Positions 36,427 to 46,991 of a DNA stretch of 64,000 bases are shown piece after piece. Both the position numbers and the translations under genes were made by a program. Within the stretch, counting starts at the first letter, position 1; the number at the start of each line of letters is the position of its first letter. Under the pieces are notes generated by a model. It ran no database searches. It was not told where the DNA came from and worked only from the letters and a program-made list of their open reading frames with translations. Origin of the DNA: Hyphomicrobiaceae bacterium (GTDB taxonomy: Bacteria > Pseudomonadota > Alphaproteobacteria > Rhizobiales > Hyphomicrobiaceae); contig PKEY01000022.1 in assembly GCA_002919265.1 (NCBI GenBank), positions 55,843 to 119,842 of the forward strand. The letters run 5' to 3'.

Positions 36427-38112
36427 ATGAGACCTCGCCTGCCGCCCACATTCGCACAACGGCTCATTTTCTATGGCCTTTCGATCGCGATGCCCGTGTT
36501 GGCGATGTGCGGGGTGCTCATCCATAAGTACACGGAAGAGCAGTACCGTGCGATCGAAGCGCAAACGCTTGCGGCTGCACACGAGCTCGCCAGCGATCTG
36601 GATCGCGAAATCCAGTCGCAAATCGTTCTGCTTGAGTCCTTGAGCGGCATTCTCGGTCCGGAAATGGACCTTGCGCGGCTCCATCGGAATGCGACGGAAA
36701 CCATCGTGCCGCGCGGATCTCATGTCGTCGTCTACGATATTGGCGGCTGGCAAATCCTCAACACGGCCATTCCGCTCGGCGAGCCAATCAACACGGTCGC
36801 CTCGCCTGAGCGAATCCGTGAAATCATTGAAGGAAACGTTCCTTACGTCTCCAATCTGAAGCCGTCCTACTTCGACAAGCCGGTTTGGCTTGTTGGTGTC
36901 CCTCTCCGCCCACACTCCGAAGTCGTTGGGCTGATTGGCATATCGAGAACGCCAGAACAACTCGCAGCGGCCCTCGAAAAAAAATCCCGTCCGTCGCATT
37001 GGCGATGGTTCGTAGTCGATCGCAACAACGTCGTTGTGGCGAGCCGAGCCATGGACACCGTCGGCAAACCGATGCCTCCGCATTTCACAAAGGCATCGGA
37101 AGGCCAATCCGGTGTCAGTTGGCTGGAAGACTCGATGGGCATCCCCATCGTTCGCGCCTATGCGCGTTCGGAACTTTCAGGATGGCTCGTTGCCATTGCA
37201 GTCCCTCAGGCCGTCATAGAGGCACCGCTGCGTGAAGCCTGGATGCTGTTCGCGCTGGGCGCAGCGGTCTTGTTGGCGCTTGCGTTTTTCCTTGCGGCTT
37301 CAGCTGCCCATAAGTTGCATGCGAACGTCGACGCCCTTGTGGAGTCGGCGGAAAAACTTGGGCGCGGCGAGCTGCTTCCGCATCAATCCTGCGACACGCG
37401 CGAGTTTCAGCGCATCCACGATGCGTTGGTCAGCGCGTCCATCGAGCGCGAGCGGAACGAAGAGCGCCGTCATTTGCTGCTGCGGGAATTGCAGCACCGG
37501 ACGAACAACCTTCTCGCGGTGATCGCCTCGATTGCGCGACGAACGCTTCTTGACGATGGCCGCACAATGGAGGAGGCGCGAAACGCGCTCCTTGGGCGGC
37601 TTCAGGCTCTTGCCAACGCCAGCGACACGCTAGCAGCCGCCCATTGGAAGGGCGCCGAAATGCATCGCGTCATCGAAACCGAAATGCGCGGCTTCGCAGG
37701 CCGTTATACGGCAGCAGGACCCAACTTGCTGCTTTCGGCGCAGGCTGCGCAGAACATGTCGCTTGTCATTCACGAGCTCGCCACCAACGCATCGAAACAC
37801 GGCGCGCTGTCTCATCCGGATGGGAACGTCTCGATCACCTGGCGTATCGACGACACGAACAAATCCGAGCCGCTGCTAATCTTCGAGTGGGTCGAACGCG
37901 GAGTTCCTGCACAGCCGCCTTCCCGCCGTGGGTTCGGCTACACGCTTTTGCAAACGGTGCTAAGCGATGCCGAGCACAAGCCGGAAATGAGATTTGACCC
38001 TGAAGGTCTCTTCTATCGCGCAACAGTGCGTCTGCGGACAGTACTGGCCAATGCTTCGGAGACGATCCCGCGGGTGCCTGGACTGGCGCCGGACAAGGGC
38101 AAGAAGCGATGA
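36427..38112 (+). CDS. Membrane sensor histidine kinase, HWE/HisKA_2 family
   Basis: The 561-residue protein has a transmembrane helix near the N-terminus (LIFYGLSIAMPVLAMCGVLI), a periplasmic sensor domain of Cache type (~45-270), a second helix (MLFALGAAVLLALAFFLAASA), a HAMP-like linker, and a transmitter. The phospho-acceptor is in LLLRELQHRTNNLLAVI, followed by VIHELATNASKHGALS (N box) and a short GYTLLQTVL end, as in HWE kinases. No response regulator is adjacent. Such kinases often feed the general stress response in this group, which also controls trehalose genes, but the link is inferred. GGAG precedes the ATG at 36427. Confidence 0.88.
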   Translation: MRPRLPPTFAQRLIFYGLSIAMPVLAMCGVLIHKYTEEQYRAIEAQTLAAAHELASDLDREIQSQIVLLESLSGILGPEMDLARLHRNATETIVPRGSHVVVYDIGGWQILNTAIPLGEPINTVASPERIREIIEGNVPYVSNLKPSYFDKPVWLVGVPLRPHSEVVGLIGISRTPEQLAAALEKKSRPSHWRWFVVDRNNVVVASRAMDTVGKPMPPHFTKASEGQSGVSWLEDSMGIPIVRAYARSELSGWLVAIAVPQAVIEAPLREAWMLFALGAAVLLALAFFLAASAAHKLHANVDALVESAEKLGRGELLPHQSCDTREFQRIHDALVSASIERERNEERRHLLLRELQHRTNNLLAVIASIARRTLLDDGRTMEEARNALLGRLQALANASDTLAAAHWKGAEMHRVIETEMRGFAGRYTAAGPNLLLSAQAAQNMSLVIHELATNASKHGALSHPDGNVSITWRIDDTNKSEPLLIFEWVERGVPAQPPSRRGFGYTLLQTVLSDAEHKPEMRFDPEGLFYRATVRLRTVLANASETIPRVPGLAPDKGKKR

Positions 38113-38196
38113 CAGCGTATGCACCGGCGCTTGCGCTACCCGAAATGATCCAGCAAAGGTGCGCGTCAAACCACAAGAACGCATCTCGCTGGCCTT

Positions 38197-39471
38197 ATGC
38201 AAGACCGGGAAAGACCTAGGGCAGGCAGGTTAGGCCTGCTGTCGCATATCGAAAGACCGCAAGCGCCGCCAGCTGGTATTCGCGCTTTCTTCCAAGATCT
38301 CTCGCCGACAAACATCGCCAATGCCGTCGTCGGCTTCGTCTTCTGCGCGACAGGCCCTGTCGCGGTCATCCTGGCGGTCGCAACCCAGGGCAATCTGAAC
38401 GAAGCGCAAATTGCATCGTGGCTGTTCGGCGCGTTCTTCCTCAACAGCTTCATCACCGTCGCGTTCAGCCTTATTTACCGCCAGCCACTCGTCTTCCTCT
38501 GGACGATCCCCGGAGCCGTGCTTGTTGGCCCTGCGTTGGGCCATCTCTCGTTTCCGGAAGTGGTCGCGGCCTACCTCGCCACCGGGCTCGGCATGCTTTT
38601 CCTGGGCTTCACGGGGCTCGTCCGGCGCGCCATGCAGGCCGTGCCCATGCCTATCGTGATGGGCATGGTCGCAGGCGTTTTCCTGAAATTCGGCCTCGAT
38701 TGGATTGTGGCTCTCAAGAATACGTTCTGGCTCGCTGCGCCAATGACGGCGGCTTTCCTGGCGATTTCGCTCTCGCCGCGAATTGCACGGATCGTGCCGC
38801 CTCTTATCGCGGCGTTGGTTGTTGGGATCGTCGTATCTGCTGCGACCGGCGATTTCGCGCCGAAATTCGATAATCTCGAAATCCTGGCCGGGCCGGTTCT
38901 CGTCATGCCGGAGCTGTCGTGGCGGGCCATCGCCGAGCTTTCCGTGCCGCTAGCCATAACGGTGCTGGTCGTTCAGAACGGTCAGGGCATCGCCGTTTTG
39001 ACGGCTTCCGACCATAACCCACCGATCAACAGCATCGCGGCCGCCTGCGGTTTCGGCTCATTTGTCACCGCTTTCGTTGGCGCGGTATCGACCTGTCTCA
39101 CCGGCCCATTAAGCGCCATTCTCTGCAGCAGCGGGGCAAAGGAGCGTCAGTATGCGGGTGCCGTCGTTTTGGCCTTGCTGACGATGACCTTTGGCCTGCT
39201 CTCGCCTCTCTTCACACGCCTGCTTTTGGCTGCGCCGCCCGCCTTCCTCGCCACCCTCGCTGGCCTCGCGATGCTACGGGTTCTGCAATCCTCCTTCGCC
39301 AGCGCATTCTCCGGGCGCTATGGCTTCGGCGCGCTTGTCAGCTTTCTCGTCACCGTCAGCGGAATCACCGTCCTCAATATCGGCGCGCCGTTCTGGGGAA
39401 TAGTTTTCGGCTATGCTGCCTCCCGCGTTCTAGAGCCGGAACACTTCAGAGTCGAAAAGACCGACGACTGA
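38197..39471 (+). CDS. benE: BenE-family benzoate/proton symporter
   Basis: The 424-residue inner-membrane protein has about twelve hydrophobic helices and BenE landmarks: LSPTNIANAVVGFVFCATGPVAVILAVA, LWTIPGAVLVGPAL, VPMPIVMGMVAGVFLKFG, QNGQGIAVLTASDHNPPIN and AVSTCLTGPLSAILCSSG. BenE takes up benzoate or related aromatic acids. A role with PobA in aromatic use is possible but they are 35 kb apart. The start is uncertain: no good ribosome site precedes 38197. Confidence 0.85.
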   Translation: MQDRERPRAGRLGLLSHIERPQAPPAGIRAFFQDLSPTNIANAVVGFVFCATGPVAVILAVATQGNLNEAQIASWLFGAFFLNSFITVAFSLIYRQPLVFLWTIPGAVLVGPALGHLSFPEVVAAYLATGLGMLFLGFTGLVRRAMQAVPMPIVMGMVAGVFLKFGLDWIVALKNTFWLAAPMTAAFLAISLSPRIARIVPPLIAALVVGIVVSAATGDFAPKFDNLEILAGPVLVMPELSWRAIAELSVPLAITVLVVQNGQGIAVLTASDHNPPINSIAAACGFGSFVTAFVGAVSTCLTGPLSAILCSSGAKERQYAGAVVLALLTMTFGLLSPLFTRLLLAAPPAFLATLAGLAMLRVLQSSFASAFSGRYGFGALVSFLVTVSGITVLNIGAPFWGIVFGYAASRVLEPEHFRVEKTDD

Positions 39472-39491
39472 AAAACACGACCTATCCGTTG

Positions 39492-40727
39492 TCAGAACCG
39501 ATCGATGCGGTAGGGCGCAGGATCAATGCAGGGTTTCGCGCCCATGACCATTTCGGCCACGAGACGGCCAGTCGTTGACGCGGCGGTCAGACCGAGATGG
39601 CCATGGCCAAACGCGAAGTAGACGTTTTTCACCTTCAACGACGGCCCGATCACAGGCACTGAGTCCGGAAGGCACGGCCGATGTCCCATCCATCGGCTCA
39701 CGTCACTCCCCTGCAAGCCCGGGAACATACGCTTTCCCAGCTCCAGCAATTTGGTGGCACGCTCGTAATTCGGCGGCGCATCGAGACCGGCCAGCTCCAC
39801 CGTTCCAGCAAATCGCAACCCCATCTGCATCGGCGTCGCCATGAACTTCTTTTCGGCCCACATGACGGTTGAGCGCGGCGTGATGTTGGGCGAGCTCAGC
39901 GTCGCGTGATAACCGCGCTGCGTCTCGAGCGGCACGCGGTGACCGAACAGACGCGCAAGCTGATGGGACCAGGCGCCGGCAGCCACAACCACGGTCTCGA
40001 CGTTGTGCCGCCCAATCGCCGTCACGAGCGCACGGGGCTTGTCGCCATCCATCTCGATGTTAAGAACACGTTCCGCAACGATGCTGCCGCCTTTTCGCCG
40101 GAAGGCGTCGGCTAGTGCCCGCACCAGCCCGAACGGATCGATACAGTGGCCATGCTCGGGCAGCAACACGCCTTTTGCGAAGGACGGCGCGAGCGCGGGC
40201 TCGAACTCTCGCAGCTCTTCGCGGGACATCACCTCGATGCGTGCCCCATGCCGCCGCCGCAGCTCCCAACCCGAGGAATCGGCCTGATAGGCCGCTTCGC
40301 TCTCGTAAACGTAAAGCTGGCCGTCTTTCCGAATTAGATCCTCGGCCTTCGCCTCCTTGAGTAGTGGCTCGTAGTTTTCGAAGACTGGATCGAGAAGCGC
40401 GCTCAACGCCGCCGCGCTGCGCTCAACTTCACTCCTTCTGCCCGCCCGAATAAAGCGCCACAGCCAGGGCATGGCCCACGGCAGATAGGACCAACGCACG
40501 GCAAGCGGCGCCATCGGATCGGTCAGCCACTTCGGCACATCCTTGAGCATGCCGGGACTGGCGAGCGGCACACACGCCCGCCGGCTGACTGAGCCTGCAT
40601 TTCCGAATGAGCAGTTCTTGCCTGGCTCAATTGGATCCAGCACCGTGACGCTGGCACCCATGCGTTGCAGGTAGCTCGCAACGCACATGCCGATGACGCC
40701 AGCACCGATGACAGTGACACGACGCAT
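39492..40727 (-). CDS. D-amino-acid dehydrogenase-like FAD oxidoreductase
   Basis: The 411-residue DAO-family protein has the FAD-binding VTVIGAGVIGMCVASYLQRMG (GxGxxG) and ends with the second FAD segment AFGHGHLGLTAASTTGRLVAEM. The stretch PGKNCSFGNAGSVSRR and FMATPMQMGLRFAGTVELAG matches DadA-like enzymes, which oxidise D-amino acids to keto acids and pass electrons to the quinone pool. The DadA subgroup is broad and specificity cannot be assigned; a hydroxyproline- or pipecolate-type substrate is also possible. Confidence 0.82.
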   Translation of the reverse strand: MRRVTVIGAGVIGMCVASYLQRMGASVTVLDPIEPGKNCSFGNAGSVSRRACVPLASPGMLKDVPKWLTDPMAPLAVRWSYLPWAMPWLWRFIRAGRRSEVERSAAALSALLDPVFENYEPLLKEAKAEDLIRKDGQLYVYESEAAYQADSSGWELRRRHGARIEVMSREELREFEPALAPSFAKGVLLPEHGHCIDPFGLVRALADAFRRKGGSIVAERVLNIEMDGDKPRALVTAIGRHNVETVVVAAGAWSHQLARLFGHRVPLETQRGYHATLSSPNITPRSTVMWAEKKFMATPMQMGLRFAGTVELAGLDAPPNYERATKLLELGKRMFPGLQGSDVSRWMGHRPCLPDSVPVIGPSLKVKNVYFAFGHGHLGLTAASTTGRLVAEMVMGAKPCIDPAPYRIDRF

Positions 40728-40801
40728 GAAGCTCGCCCCTCGCCGTTCGTCGGCATTCGAAGATCCGGGGCGAGCTTGGCCTATCCGGCGGAATTTGTCA
40801 G

Positions 40802-41521
40802 CTATTTCAGGGACGGTAGATAGGCTTCTCCCACGCGATGATCGTGCCCGATGATGAACTTCACGCCAAAACGGAAGAGGTGTTGATCGAGGTCGATGTC
40901 ATTCCGGAATGCCGGAGCCATCGGGTCCGTCTCGTCGACAACTTCGGTGAACGAGAAGGAGTCATAGCTGGCGTAAAGGTATTCACCGAAGAAGACGATG
41001 CCGTGCCAGTCGAATTCCGCACCGCCGCCGACCATCCAGCCCGTCAGCGTGTCGTCTTTGCTGAACCTGAACCCCGTCAGCTCATCCCGAAGACCGTCAT
41101 ACTCCACGCCAAGAAAGGCCACGCCTCCCGTTGCGTAGAGCAGAAGATGCGGGCTGACGTAACCGCCGATGCGGCCGCGGATGGACGCCATGAAGTTGGT
41201 GCTGAAATCTCGAAGATTGCGGCCAGCGTCGGCAGTATCGAGACCAATGTCACCCTCGATACCGAGGATCATGCCATTTCCAAAAAGGTAGTCGTACCCG
41301 AACGTGACGCCTCCGCCGAACGCGGTGTCGGATGTCGAACCGCGAACTTCAGGAAGCTCGCGAACATCAATATCGAACGTCGTGTGACCCATCTGGCCGA
41401 ACACGCCAAACCGCAGCAGGCCGGCGCCGTCGTAATTCTGTGCTTGTGCTGGCCCGGAGACCAAGGCAGCCATGCAGAACAGGAGCGCCGCCGTGGCACG
41501 GGTGATGGCATTTGCTGTCAT
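40802..41521 (-). CDS. Outer-membrane beta-barrel protein (Omp25/31-like)
   Basis: The 239-residue protein has a signal peptide (AALLFCMAALVSGPAQAQ) and an eight-stranded barrel pattern: alternating hydrophobic strands with aromatic girdles (FGGGVTFGYDYLF, GMILGIEGDIGL, FMASIRGRIGGYVSPHLLLYATGGVAF, WMVGGGAEFDWH). YATGGVAF is typical of Rhizobiales Omp25/31 proteins. The C-terminus does not end in Phe, unlike many Omps. It probably has a structural or porin-like role. Confidence 0.75.
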   Translation of the reverse strand: MTANAITRATAALLFCMAALVSGPAQAQNYDGAGLLRFGVFGQMGHTTFDIDVRELPEVRGSTSDTAFGGGVTFGYDYLFGNGMILGIEGDIGLDTADAGRNLRDFSTNFMASIRGRIGGYVSPHLLLYATGGVAFLGVEYDGLRDELTGFRFSKDDTLTGWMVGGGAEFDWHGIVFFGEYLYASYDSFSFTEVVDETDPMAPAFRNDIDLDQHLFRFGVKFIIGHDHRVGEAYLPSLK

Positions 41522-41662
41522 GGCCGTCCCCTTGTCATGCGGTGATGCAGGAACACGCAGGCGACTCGCCTAATTCTACCACAGGTAGAACCAAGCGACG
41601 CTCAGCGCTCACGCTTTGCACGAAAATACAGCTTGATGTTGCAGCCCTACTCCGCCGCCTGC

Positions 41663-43030
41663 CTATTGCGGCGTCCACTTCTCGCGCATGGTGACCAACT
41701 CTTCCGCGGCGCTTGGGTGAAGAGCCACAGTCGCGTCGAAGTCGGCCTTGGTGGCACCCATCTGTAGCGCGATGGCGGCCATCTGGATGATCTCGGCGGC
41801 ATCCGGCCCGAGCATATGCACGCCAAGTATCCTCTGCGTCTTGCGATCGACGACGAGCTTCATGATCGTGCGCTCGTCCCGCCCCGAAAGCGTGTTCTTC
41901 ATAGGGCGGAAGCGAGACTTGTAGATGTCGAGCTCGTAGCCGGCGGCTTTCGCATCTAGCTCCGACAGTCCCACAGTAGCGATTTCCGGCGTCGAGAACA
42001 CCGCAGTCGGAACGTTGCTGTAATTAACCCGCCAGGGTTTGCCACCGAAAACGGTGTCCGCGAACGCATGGCCTTCGCGAATGGCCACAGGCGTGAGGTT
42101 CACCCGATCGGTTACATCGCCGATGGCGTAGATGCTCGGAATGTTGGTCCGGTTATCGGCATCGATCTTGATCTCGCCGCGATCGCCGCAGGCGACGCCT
42201 ACCTTGTGCAGCCCCAGTGCAGCCGTATTCGGACTGCGTCCGATCGCGAACATGATCTGATCGGCTTCGATCGCCGTGCCATCGCTCAGTGCACCAACGA
42301 GTCCGCTGGTGGTGCGCTCGATCCGCCAGAAGGTTGCATTGGTGAGCACCCGGATGCCGCGTTTGGCGTAGGCCTCCATGAGGCCGTCGCGGAGGTCCTC
42401 GTCAAACCCGCGAAGCAGCTTCTCGCCGCGATAAACGAGGGTCGTTTCAACGCCAAGCCCGGCGAAAATCCCGGCGAATTCCACGGCAATATAGCCACCG
42501 CCGGCAATCGCGATGCGCCGTGGCAGCTCTTTCAGGTGAAAGGCGTCGTTTGACGTAATGACGTGTTCACAGCCAACGACGCGCGTGTCGATGGTCGGTG
42601 CGGCGCCCGTTGCGATGAGAATATATTTCGCGGTGATAACGCGATCCTCGCCGGTGAGACGCACGGCATTCGGGCCCGCAAGCTCCGCCCTGTGTTCGAA
42701 GATCGTGACTCCCGACTTTTCCAGGTTCGCGCGATACACGCTTTCGAGCCTTGCGATCTCGCGATCCTTCGCCTCGATGAGCTGTCCCCAGTCGAATCGA
42801 GTCTCACCGACGGACCAGCCGAAGCCAGCGGCATCTTCGAACTCATCCGCGAAGCGGCTGGCGTAAACGAGCAGCTTCTTTGGGACACAGCCACGAATAA
42901 CGCATGTACCGCCGAGCCGGTACTCCTCGGCAAGAGCCACCCGCGCGCCGTAACCTGCCGCAATTCGCGCGGCTCGCACCCCGCCCGAGCCGCCGCCAAT
43001 CACGAACAGGTCGAAGTCGTACTTGGTCAT
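41663..43030 (-). CDS. gor: Glutathione-disulfide reductase
   Basis: Reduces oxidised glutathione with NADPH. The 455-residue flavoprotein has the FAD motif DLFVIGGGSGGVRAARIAAGYGA, the redox-active disulfide in GGTCVIRGCVPKKLLVYAS, the NADPH loop IAIAGGGYIAVEFAGIFAGLG, AIGDVTDRVNLTPVA and the C-terminal catalytic HPSAAEELVTM. GCVPKKL and the HPSAAEE end fit gor rather than dihydrolipoamide or mercuric reductases. Confidence 0.95.
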   Translation of the reverse strand: MTKYDFDLFVIGGGSGGVRAARIAAGYGARVALAEEYRLGGTCVIRGCVPKKLLVYASRFADEFEDAAGFGWSVGETRFDWGQLIEAKDREIARLESVYRANLEKSGVTIFEHRAELAGPNAVRLTGEDRVITAKYILIATGAAPTIDTRVVGCEHVITSNDAFHLKELPRRIAIAGGGYIAVEFAGIFAGLGVETTLVYRGEKLLRGFDEDLRDGLMEAYAKRGIRVLTNATFWRIERTTSGLVGALSDGTAIEADQIMFAIGRSPNTAALGLHKVGVACGDRGEIKIDADNRTNIPSIYAIGDVTDRVNLTPVAIREGHAFADTVFGGKPWRVNYSNVPTAVFSTPEIATVGLSELDAKAAGYELDIYKSRFRPMKNTLSGRDERTIMKLVVDRKTQRILGVHMLGPDAAEIIQMAAIALQMGATKADFDATVALHPSAAEELVTMREKWTPQ

Positions 43031-43161
43031 TTGCCTCGGCTCATCCTTCGAGGGGTTCGGAGCGCACCCACATCCTGATTGCGCTCCTTACCGGCAACGG
43101 TGTGATGCCGTCATGGGAATTCGCGAGAAATCGCGAGAGCCAGCTGGAGATCGGGATATCC

Positions 43162-43869
43162 TCAGTCTCCCCCGTATTCGGCTTCGAGGATCTCCACGCC
43201 GTCCGGTCCTGCGACGATAGCAATATCAGCCAATCCCAGGAATAACCCGTTCTCGACGACGCCCGGAATGAGCTTCAGAGCCTCGTCGAGGGCATCCGGA
43301 TCCTCGATCCGCCCAAAGGCGCAGTCGAAGATGTAGTTGCCGCCGTCGGTTACGAACGGTTGTCCGTCGTAGCCCATCCGGAGTTGGATATGCCCAGTGC
43401 ATCCGGCGTCGGCCGCGAGCATTTCGATCATGTTGCGCGTAGCCGTAACGCCGAAGCGGACCACTTCGACAGGCAGCGGATAGGCTCCCAGCACCGGGAC
43501 GCGCTTGGAAGAATCCGCGATCACGATCATCCGCTCGGACGCCGCCGCAACGATCTTTTCCCTGAGTAGCGCCCCGCCACCACCCTTGATGAGCCGCAGC
43601 GTGTCGTCGATCTCGTCGGCCCCATCGATGGTCAGATCCAGGATGGGGTCGTCATCAAGCGTCGTCAAACGAATGCCAAGCGCTGTTGCCTGCGCGCGCG
43701 TTGCCTCAGAGGTGGGGACCCCGATGATGTCGAGGCCCTCCTTCACCTTCGCGCCAAGCAGATCGATGAATTTCGACGCGGTCGAGCCGGTGCCGAGCCC
43801 GAGCTTCATCCCGGGCTCGACGAACTCAAGGGCCTTTTCAGCCGCCTTGAGCTTGAGGGCATCCTTCAT
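43162..43869 (-). CDS. rpiA: Ribose-5-phosphate isomerase A
   Basis: Interconverts ribose-5- and ribulose-5-phosphate. The 235-residue protein matches Rpi[44 protein letters not shown] and DGGNYIFDC. The start overlaps the gabD stop by one base, suggesting translational coupling. It is unrelated to RpiB. Confidence 0.96.
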   Translation of the reverse strand: MKDALKLKAAEKALEFVEPGMKLGLGTGSTASKFIDLLGAKVKEGLDIIGVPTSEATRAQATALGIRLTTLDDDPILDLTIDGADEIDDTLRLIKGGGGALLREKIVAAASERMIVIADSSKRVPVLGAYPLPVEVVRFGVTATRNMIEMLAADAGCTGHIQLRMGYDGQPFVTDGGNYIFDCAFGRIEDPDALDEALKLIPGVVENGLFLGLADIAIVAGPDGVEILEAEYGGD

Positions 43870-45311
43870 CAGATGCCGCCCATCAGCATGTACTTGATCT
43901 CGAGGAACTCCTCGACGCCGTGGTGCGAACCTTCGCGGCCAAGGCCGGATTCCTTCACACCGCCGAACGGGGCAACCTCAGAGGAGATGATGCCCTCGTT
44001 GATGCCAACGATGCCGTACTCGAGCTTTTCAGCGACGCGCCAGACGCGGCCGATGTCGCGCGAGTAGAAGTAGGCGGCGAGACCGTACTCGGTATCATTG
44101 GCGAGCTGGATGGCCTCCTCCTCGGTCTTGAAGCGAAACAGCGGTGCGACCGGACCGAAGGTCTCCTCGCGCGCCACCTTCATCTCGGGCGTGACGCCGG
44201 TGATGACCGTCGGCTCGAAGAAGTTGCCGCCCAGCGCATGGCGCTTGCCGCCCTGGATCACCTTGGCACCCTTGGAGGTCGCATCAACGATGTGCTCCTC
44301 GACCTTCTCGACCGCGGCGGCGTTGATGAGCGGCCCGGTGGTGACTCCTGTCTCGGTACCGCGGCCAACCTTCAGCTTGGCCACCTCGGCGGCGAGCTTC
44401 TCGGCAAATGCGTCATAGACGCCGTCCTGCACGTAGATACGGTTCGCGCAGACGCAGGTCTGGCCAGCGTTGCGGAACTTGGAGGCCATGGCGCCCTGCA
44501 CCGCCTTGTCGAGATCGGCGTCGTCGAAAACGATGAACGGCGCGTTGCCGCCGAGCTCCATGCCGACCTTCTTTACCGTCTTGGCGCACTGCTCGATGAG
44601 AATCTTGCCGATCTCGGTCGAGCCGGTGAACGTCAGCATCCGGACTTTCGGGTTTGATGTCAGCTCACCGCCGACCACGCTGGCCTTGCCAGTGACGACG
44701 TTGAAAACGCCCTTCGGCACGCCGGCGCGCTCGGCAAGCTCGGCCAGCGCCAGTGCCGTCAGCGGCGTCTCGGAGGCCGGTTTGCAGACCACCGTGCAGC
44801 CAACCGCGAGTGCAGGTGCCACCTTGCGCGTGATCATCGCGGCGGGGAAGTTCCACGGCGTAATGGCCGCCACGACGCCAACCGGCTGCTTGATGCAGAC
44901 GATGCGGGCGTCCTTTTTGAATGTCGGGATGGTCTCGCCGTAAATGCGCTTGGCCTCTTCCGCGTAGAATTCCACGAACGACGCGGCATACAGTACCTCG
45001 CCCTTGGCCTCGGCGAGAGGCTTGCCCTGCTCCGTGGTCATGAGCAGCGCCAGCTCGTCGGCATACTCGAGCTGCAGCTCGTACCAGCGACGGAGGATGG
45101 CCGCGCGTTCCTTTGCCAGCATGGCCGCCCAAGCCGGCTGCGCACGCTCCGCGGCATCAATAGCCGCGCGTGTGTCCTCGGCGCTCATCATGGGCACCTT
45201 GGCCACCTCGTCACCTGTGGCCGGATCGATGACAGGCAGGGCCGGCTCCCCCACCCAGCGGCCGTCTACGTAACACTGCGTTCTAAGAAGACTGACGACG
45301 GGCTTTTCCAT
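43869..45311 (-). CDS. gabD: NAD(P)-dependent succinate-semialdehyde dehydrogenase
   Basis: The 480-residue aldehyde dehydrogenase has the NAD fold [15 protein letters not shown], the general base in [19 protein letters not shown], the nucleophile in [15 protein letters not shown] and the late [22 protein letters not shown] typical of GabD. It oxidises succinate semialdehyde to succinate in GABA or polyamine breakdown, fitting speB and ornithine decarboxylase elsewhere in the window. The ATG at 45311 has GGAG ten bases ahead; a GTG at 45320 is in frame. Confidence 0.9.
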   Translation of the reverse strand: MEKPVVSLLRTQCYVDGRWVGEPALPVIDPATGDEVAKVPMMSAEDTRAAIDAAERAQPAWAAMLAKERAAILRRWYELQLEYADELALLMTTEQGKPLAEAKGEVLYAASFVEFYAEEAKRIYGETIPTFKKDARIVCIKQPVGVVAAITPWNFPAAMITRKVAPALAVGCTVVCKPASETPLTALALAELAERAGVPKGVFNVVTGKASVVGGELTSNPKVRMLTFTGSTEIGKILIEQCAKTVKKVGMELGGNAPFIVFDDADLDKAVQGAMASKFRNAGQTCVCANRIYVQDGVYDAFAEKLAAEVAKLKVGRGTETGVTTGPLINAAAVEKVEEHIVDATSKGAKVIQGGKRHALGGNFFEPTVITGVTPEMKVAREETFGPVAPLFRFKTEEEAIQLANDTEYGLAAYFYSRDIGRVWRVAEKLEYGIVGINEGIISSEVAPFGGVKESGLGREGSHHGVEEFLEIKYMLMGGI

Positions 45312-45478
45312 TGGAAGCACTCCATTTGTCGGGGGATTTCGATTTCGTACCTCAACGGCACACTGGCATGCCTTGATCTACGTCCATGGAAAGTCACTGG
45401 CAAGGAGGGTCGTCACCCGTGACATGGCGGCGCAGATGGCCTAAGCCTGCCTGAGACGAAAGTGGATGACGACGGACG

Positions 45479-46147
45479 ATGCGCGACCTCACCCTCGTTT
45501 TTGACCTAGACGGAACCTTGGTCGATACCGCGCCGGACCTGCTACGCGCGGTCAACCAGGTGCTCAAGAACCGCGGTTTGGAACCTATACCAGACGAGCG
45601 CTTGATGCCCGAGATCAGCTTCGGCGGTCGGCATATGATCGAGACGGGCTTGCGCATCCGTAACGTCGACTACACGGAAGCCGAGCTGGAGCAGCTGTTC
45701 GAGGATTTCCAAGTCTATTACGCCGCCAACATTGCCGTGGAGAGCCGCCCGTTTGAAGGGCTCGTCAGCGTTCTCGAAACTTGGCTCGGCAAGGGCGCGA
45801 CGCTCGCCGTCTGCACCAACAAACGTGAGGATTTATCCCGGCAACTGCTCGATTCGCTTGGACTGCTGCGCCTTTTCAAGGCCCTCGCCGGGCGCGACAC
45901 GTTCCCTGTGTGCAAACCGCATCCCGATCACCTGCTCGGAACGATCCGCATGGCCGGCGGCGATCCCGCGAGGGCTGTAATGGTCGGTGATAGCGAGGTC
46001 GACATCGCGACAGCCAAGGCTGCGAATGTGCCCGTGATTGGCGTTACTTTCGGCTACACGCGCATTCCCGTCACCGAGCTTGCACCGAATGCCGTGATAG
46101 ACAGCTACGCCGAGTTCAACGCCGCGCTCGACGCGGTCCTCAATTAG
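45479..46147 (+). CDS. gph: Phosphoglycolate phosphatase, HAD superfamily
   Basis: The 222-residue protein starts RDLTLVFDLDGTLVDTAPDLL (nucleophile DxDGT) and has LAVCTNKRE (motif II), the Lys of CKPHPDHL (motif III) and MVGDSEVDIATAKAANVPVIGVTFGYT (motif IV). It would dephosphorylate 2-phosphoglycolate, from repair of DNA 3' ends or side reactions. A related HAD sugar phosphatase role cannot be excluded. Convergent with soxA, seven bases apart. Confidence 0.88.
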   Translation: MRDLTLVFDLDGTLVDTAPDLLRAVNQVLKNRGLEPIPDERLMPEISFGGRHMIETGLRIRNVDYTEAELEQLFEDFQVYYAANIAVESRPFEGLVSVLETWLGKGATLAVCTNKREDLSRQLLDSLGLLRLFKALAGRDTFPVCKPHPDHLLGTIRMAGGDPARAVMVGDSEVDIATAKAANVPVIGVTFGYTRIPVTELAPNAVIDSYAEFNAALDAVLN

Positions 46148-46154
46148 ACATCTC

Positions 46155-46991
46155 TCAGCGACGTATAGCCGGCGTCTCAATGGGCATGCCGCGAGCGCGC
46201 CACGCGAGGTAAAGCTCCAACGCCAAATACTCCGGCGAGCCGTAATCCAGCACTTCGGCTCGCACGCCGAGGCTGCACGCACGCAAGCGGCGATGGAGAG
46301 AGCCGAGGGACTGCCACTCCAGCCGGTAAATGGGAAAACCCGTGGGGTGGCCCTGGCTGATCGTATCTCCCCTGAGTTTTCGGCCCCAATTTTCGTCGTG
46401 GCACTGGGTGCACGCTAGGTTGAGCTGACCCTGCCGTGTGGTGAAGAGCTTTCGGCCGTACTCAAAATGGCGAGCGGCAGGGCCGTCGATAGAAACGGAA
46501 ATGGGCATTCCCCGCGACTGATAGGCGATGAACGCCGTCAGGCCCAACATCTCGTTTGACTCGTAGGGAAACGGCTCGGCACCCTGGCGCTCGCGCCGGC
46601 ACTGATTGATCCGAAGCTCCAGGTTGAGCAACTCGCCCGTCGTCTTGTCGATTGTGGGATAGCGCGCGGCAACGCCTTTCATGCTGGCTTCCGCATCACC
46701 ATGGCAATTGACGCAGGATTTGTTTTCAGAGCCGGCAGGCGTCGTCCACAACTCTTCGCCAGTCGTGACCCACAGCATTCCGGGGTTTGTGCCTTCATCT
46801 TCCTGCTGTGCCCGGAGCGCCTCGGAAAGGAACGTTGTGCCGGAGCGCCGCTCCTCCGGCTTGAGACTTTCCGGAATAATCTGGCCGTCTTCGACGAGCT
46901 CCGGAACAACAGGCCAGGCAGCACCGCCCACGAACAAAACCGCGAGAAAAGTGAGAGCGGTAAAGCGCAAACCTGAAAGCTGGGCGTACAT
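46155..46991 (-). CDS. soxA: Sulfur-oxidation c-type cytochrome SoxA
   Basis: The 278-residue exported protein is the diheme or monoheme partner of SoxX that couples thiosulfate to SoxYZ. Two CxxCH sites are present: C93-VN-C96-H97 and C194-TQ-C197-H198, so the diheme type. The active-site Cys ligand is C239 in LRRLRAC-type context, and the C-terminal block GSPEYLALELYLAWRARGMPIE is family-typical. ISQGHPTGFPIYRLEWQ is also typical. Last gene of the apparent operon iorA-iorB-soxX-soxY-soxZ-soxA. No soxB or soxCD is in the window. Confidence 0.93.
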   Translation of the reverse strand: MYAQLSGLRFTALTFLAVLFVGGAAWPVVPELVEDGQIIPESLKPEERRSGTTFLSEALRAQQEDEGTNPGMLWVTTGEELWTTPAGSENKSCVNCHGDAEASMKGVAARYPTIDKTTGELLNLELRINQCRRERQGAEPFPYESNEMLGLTAFIAYQSRGMPISVSIDGPAARHFEYGRKLFTTRQGQLNLACTQCHDENWGRKLRGDTISQGHPTGFPIYRLEWQSLGSLHRRLRACSLGVRAEVLDYGSPEYLALELYLAWRARGMPIETPAIRR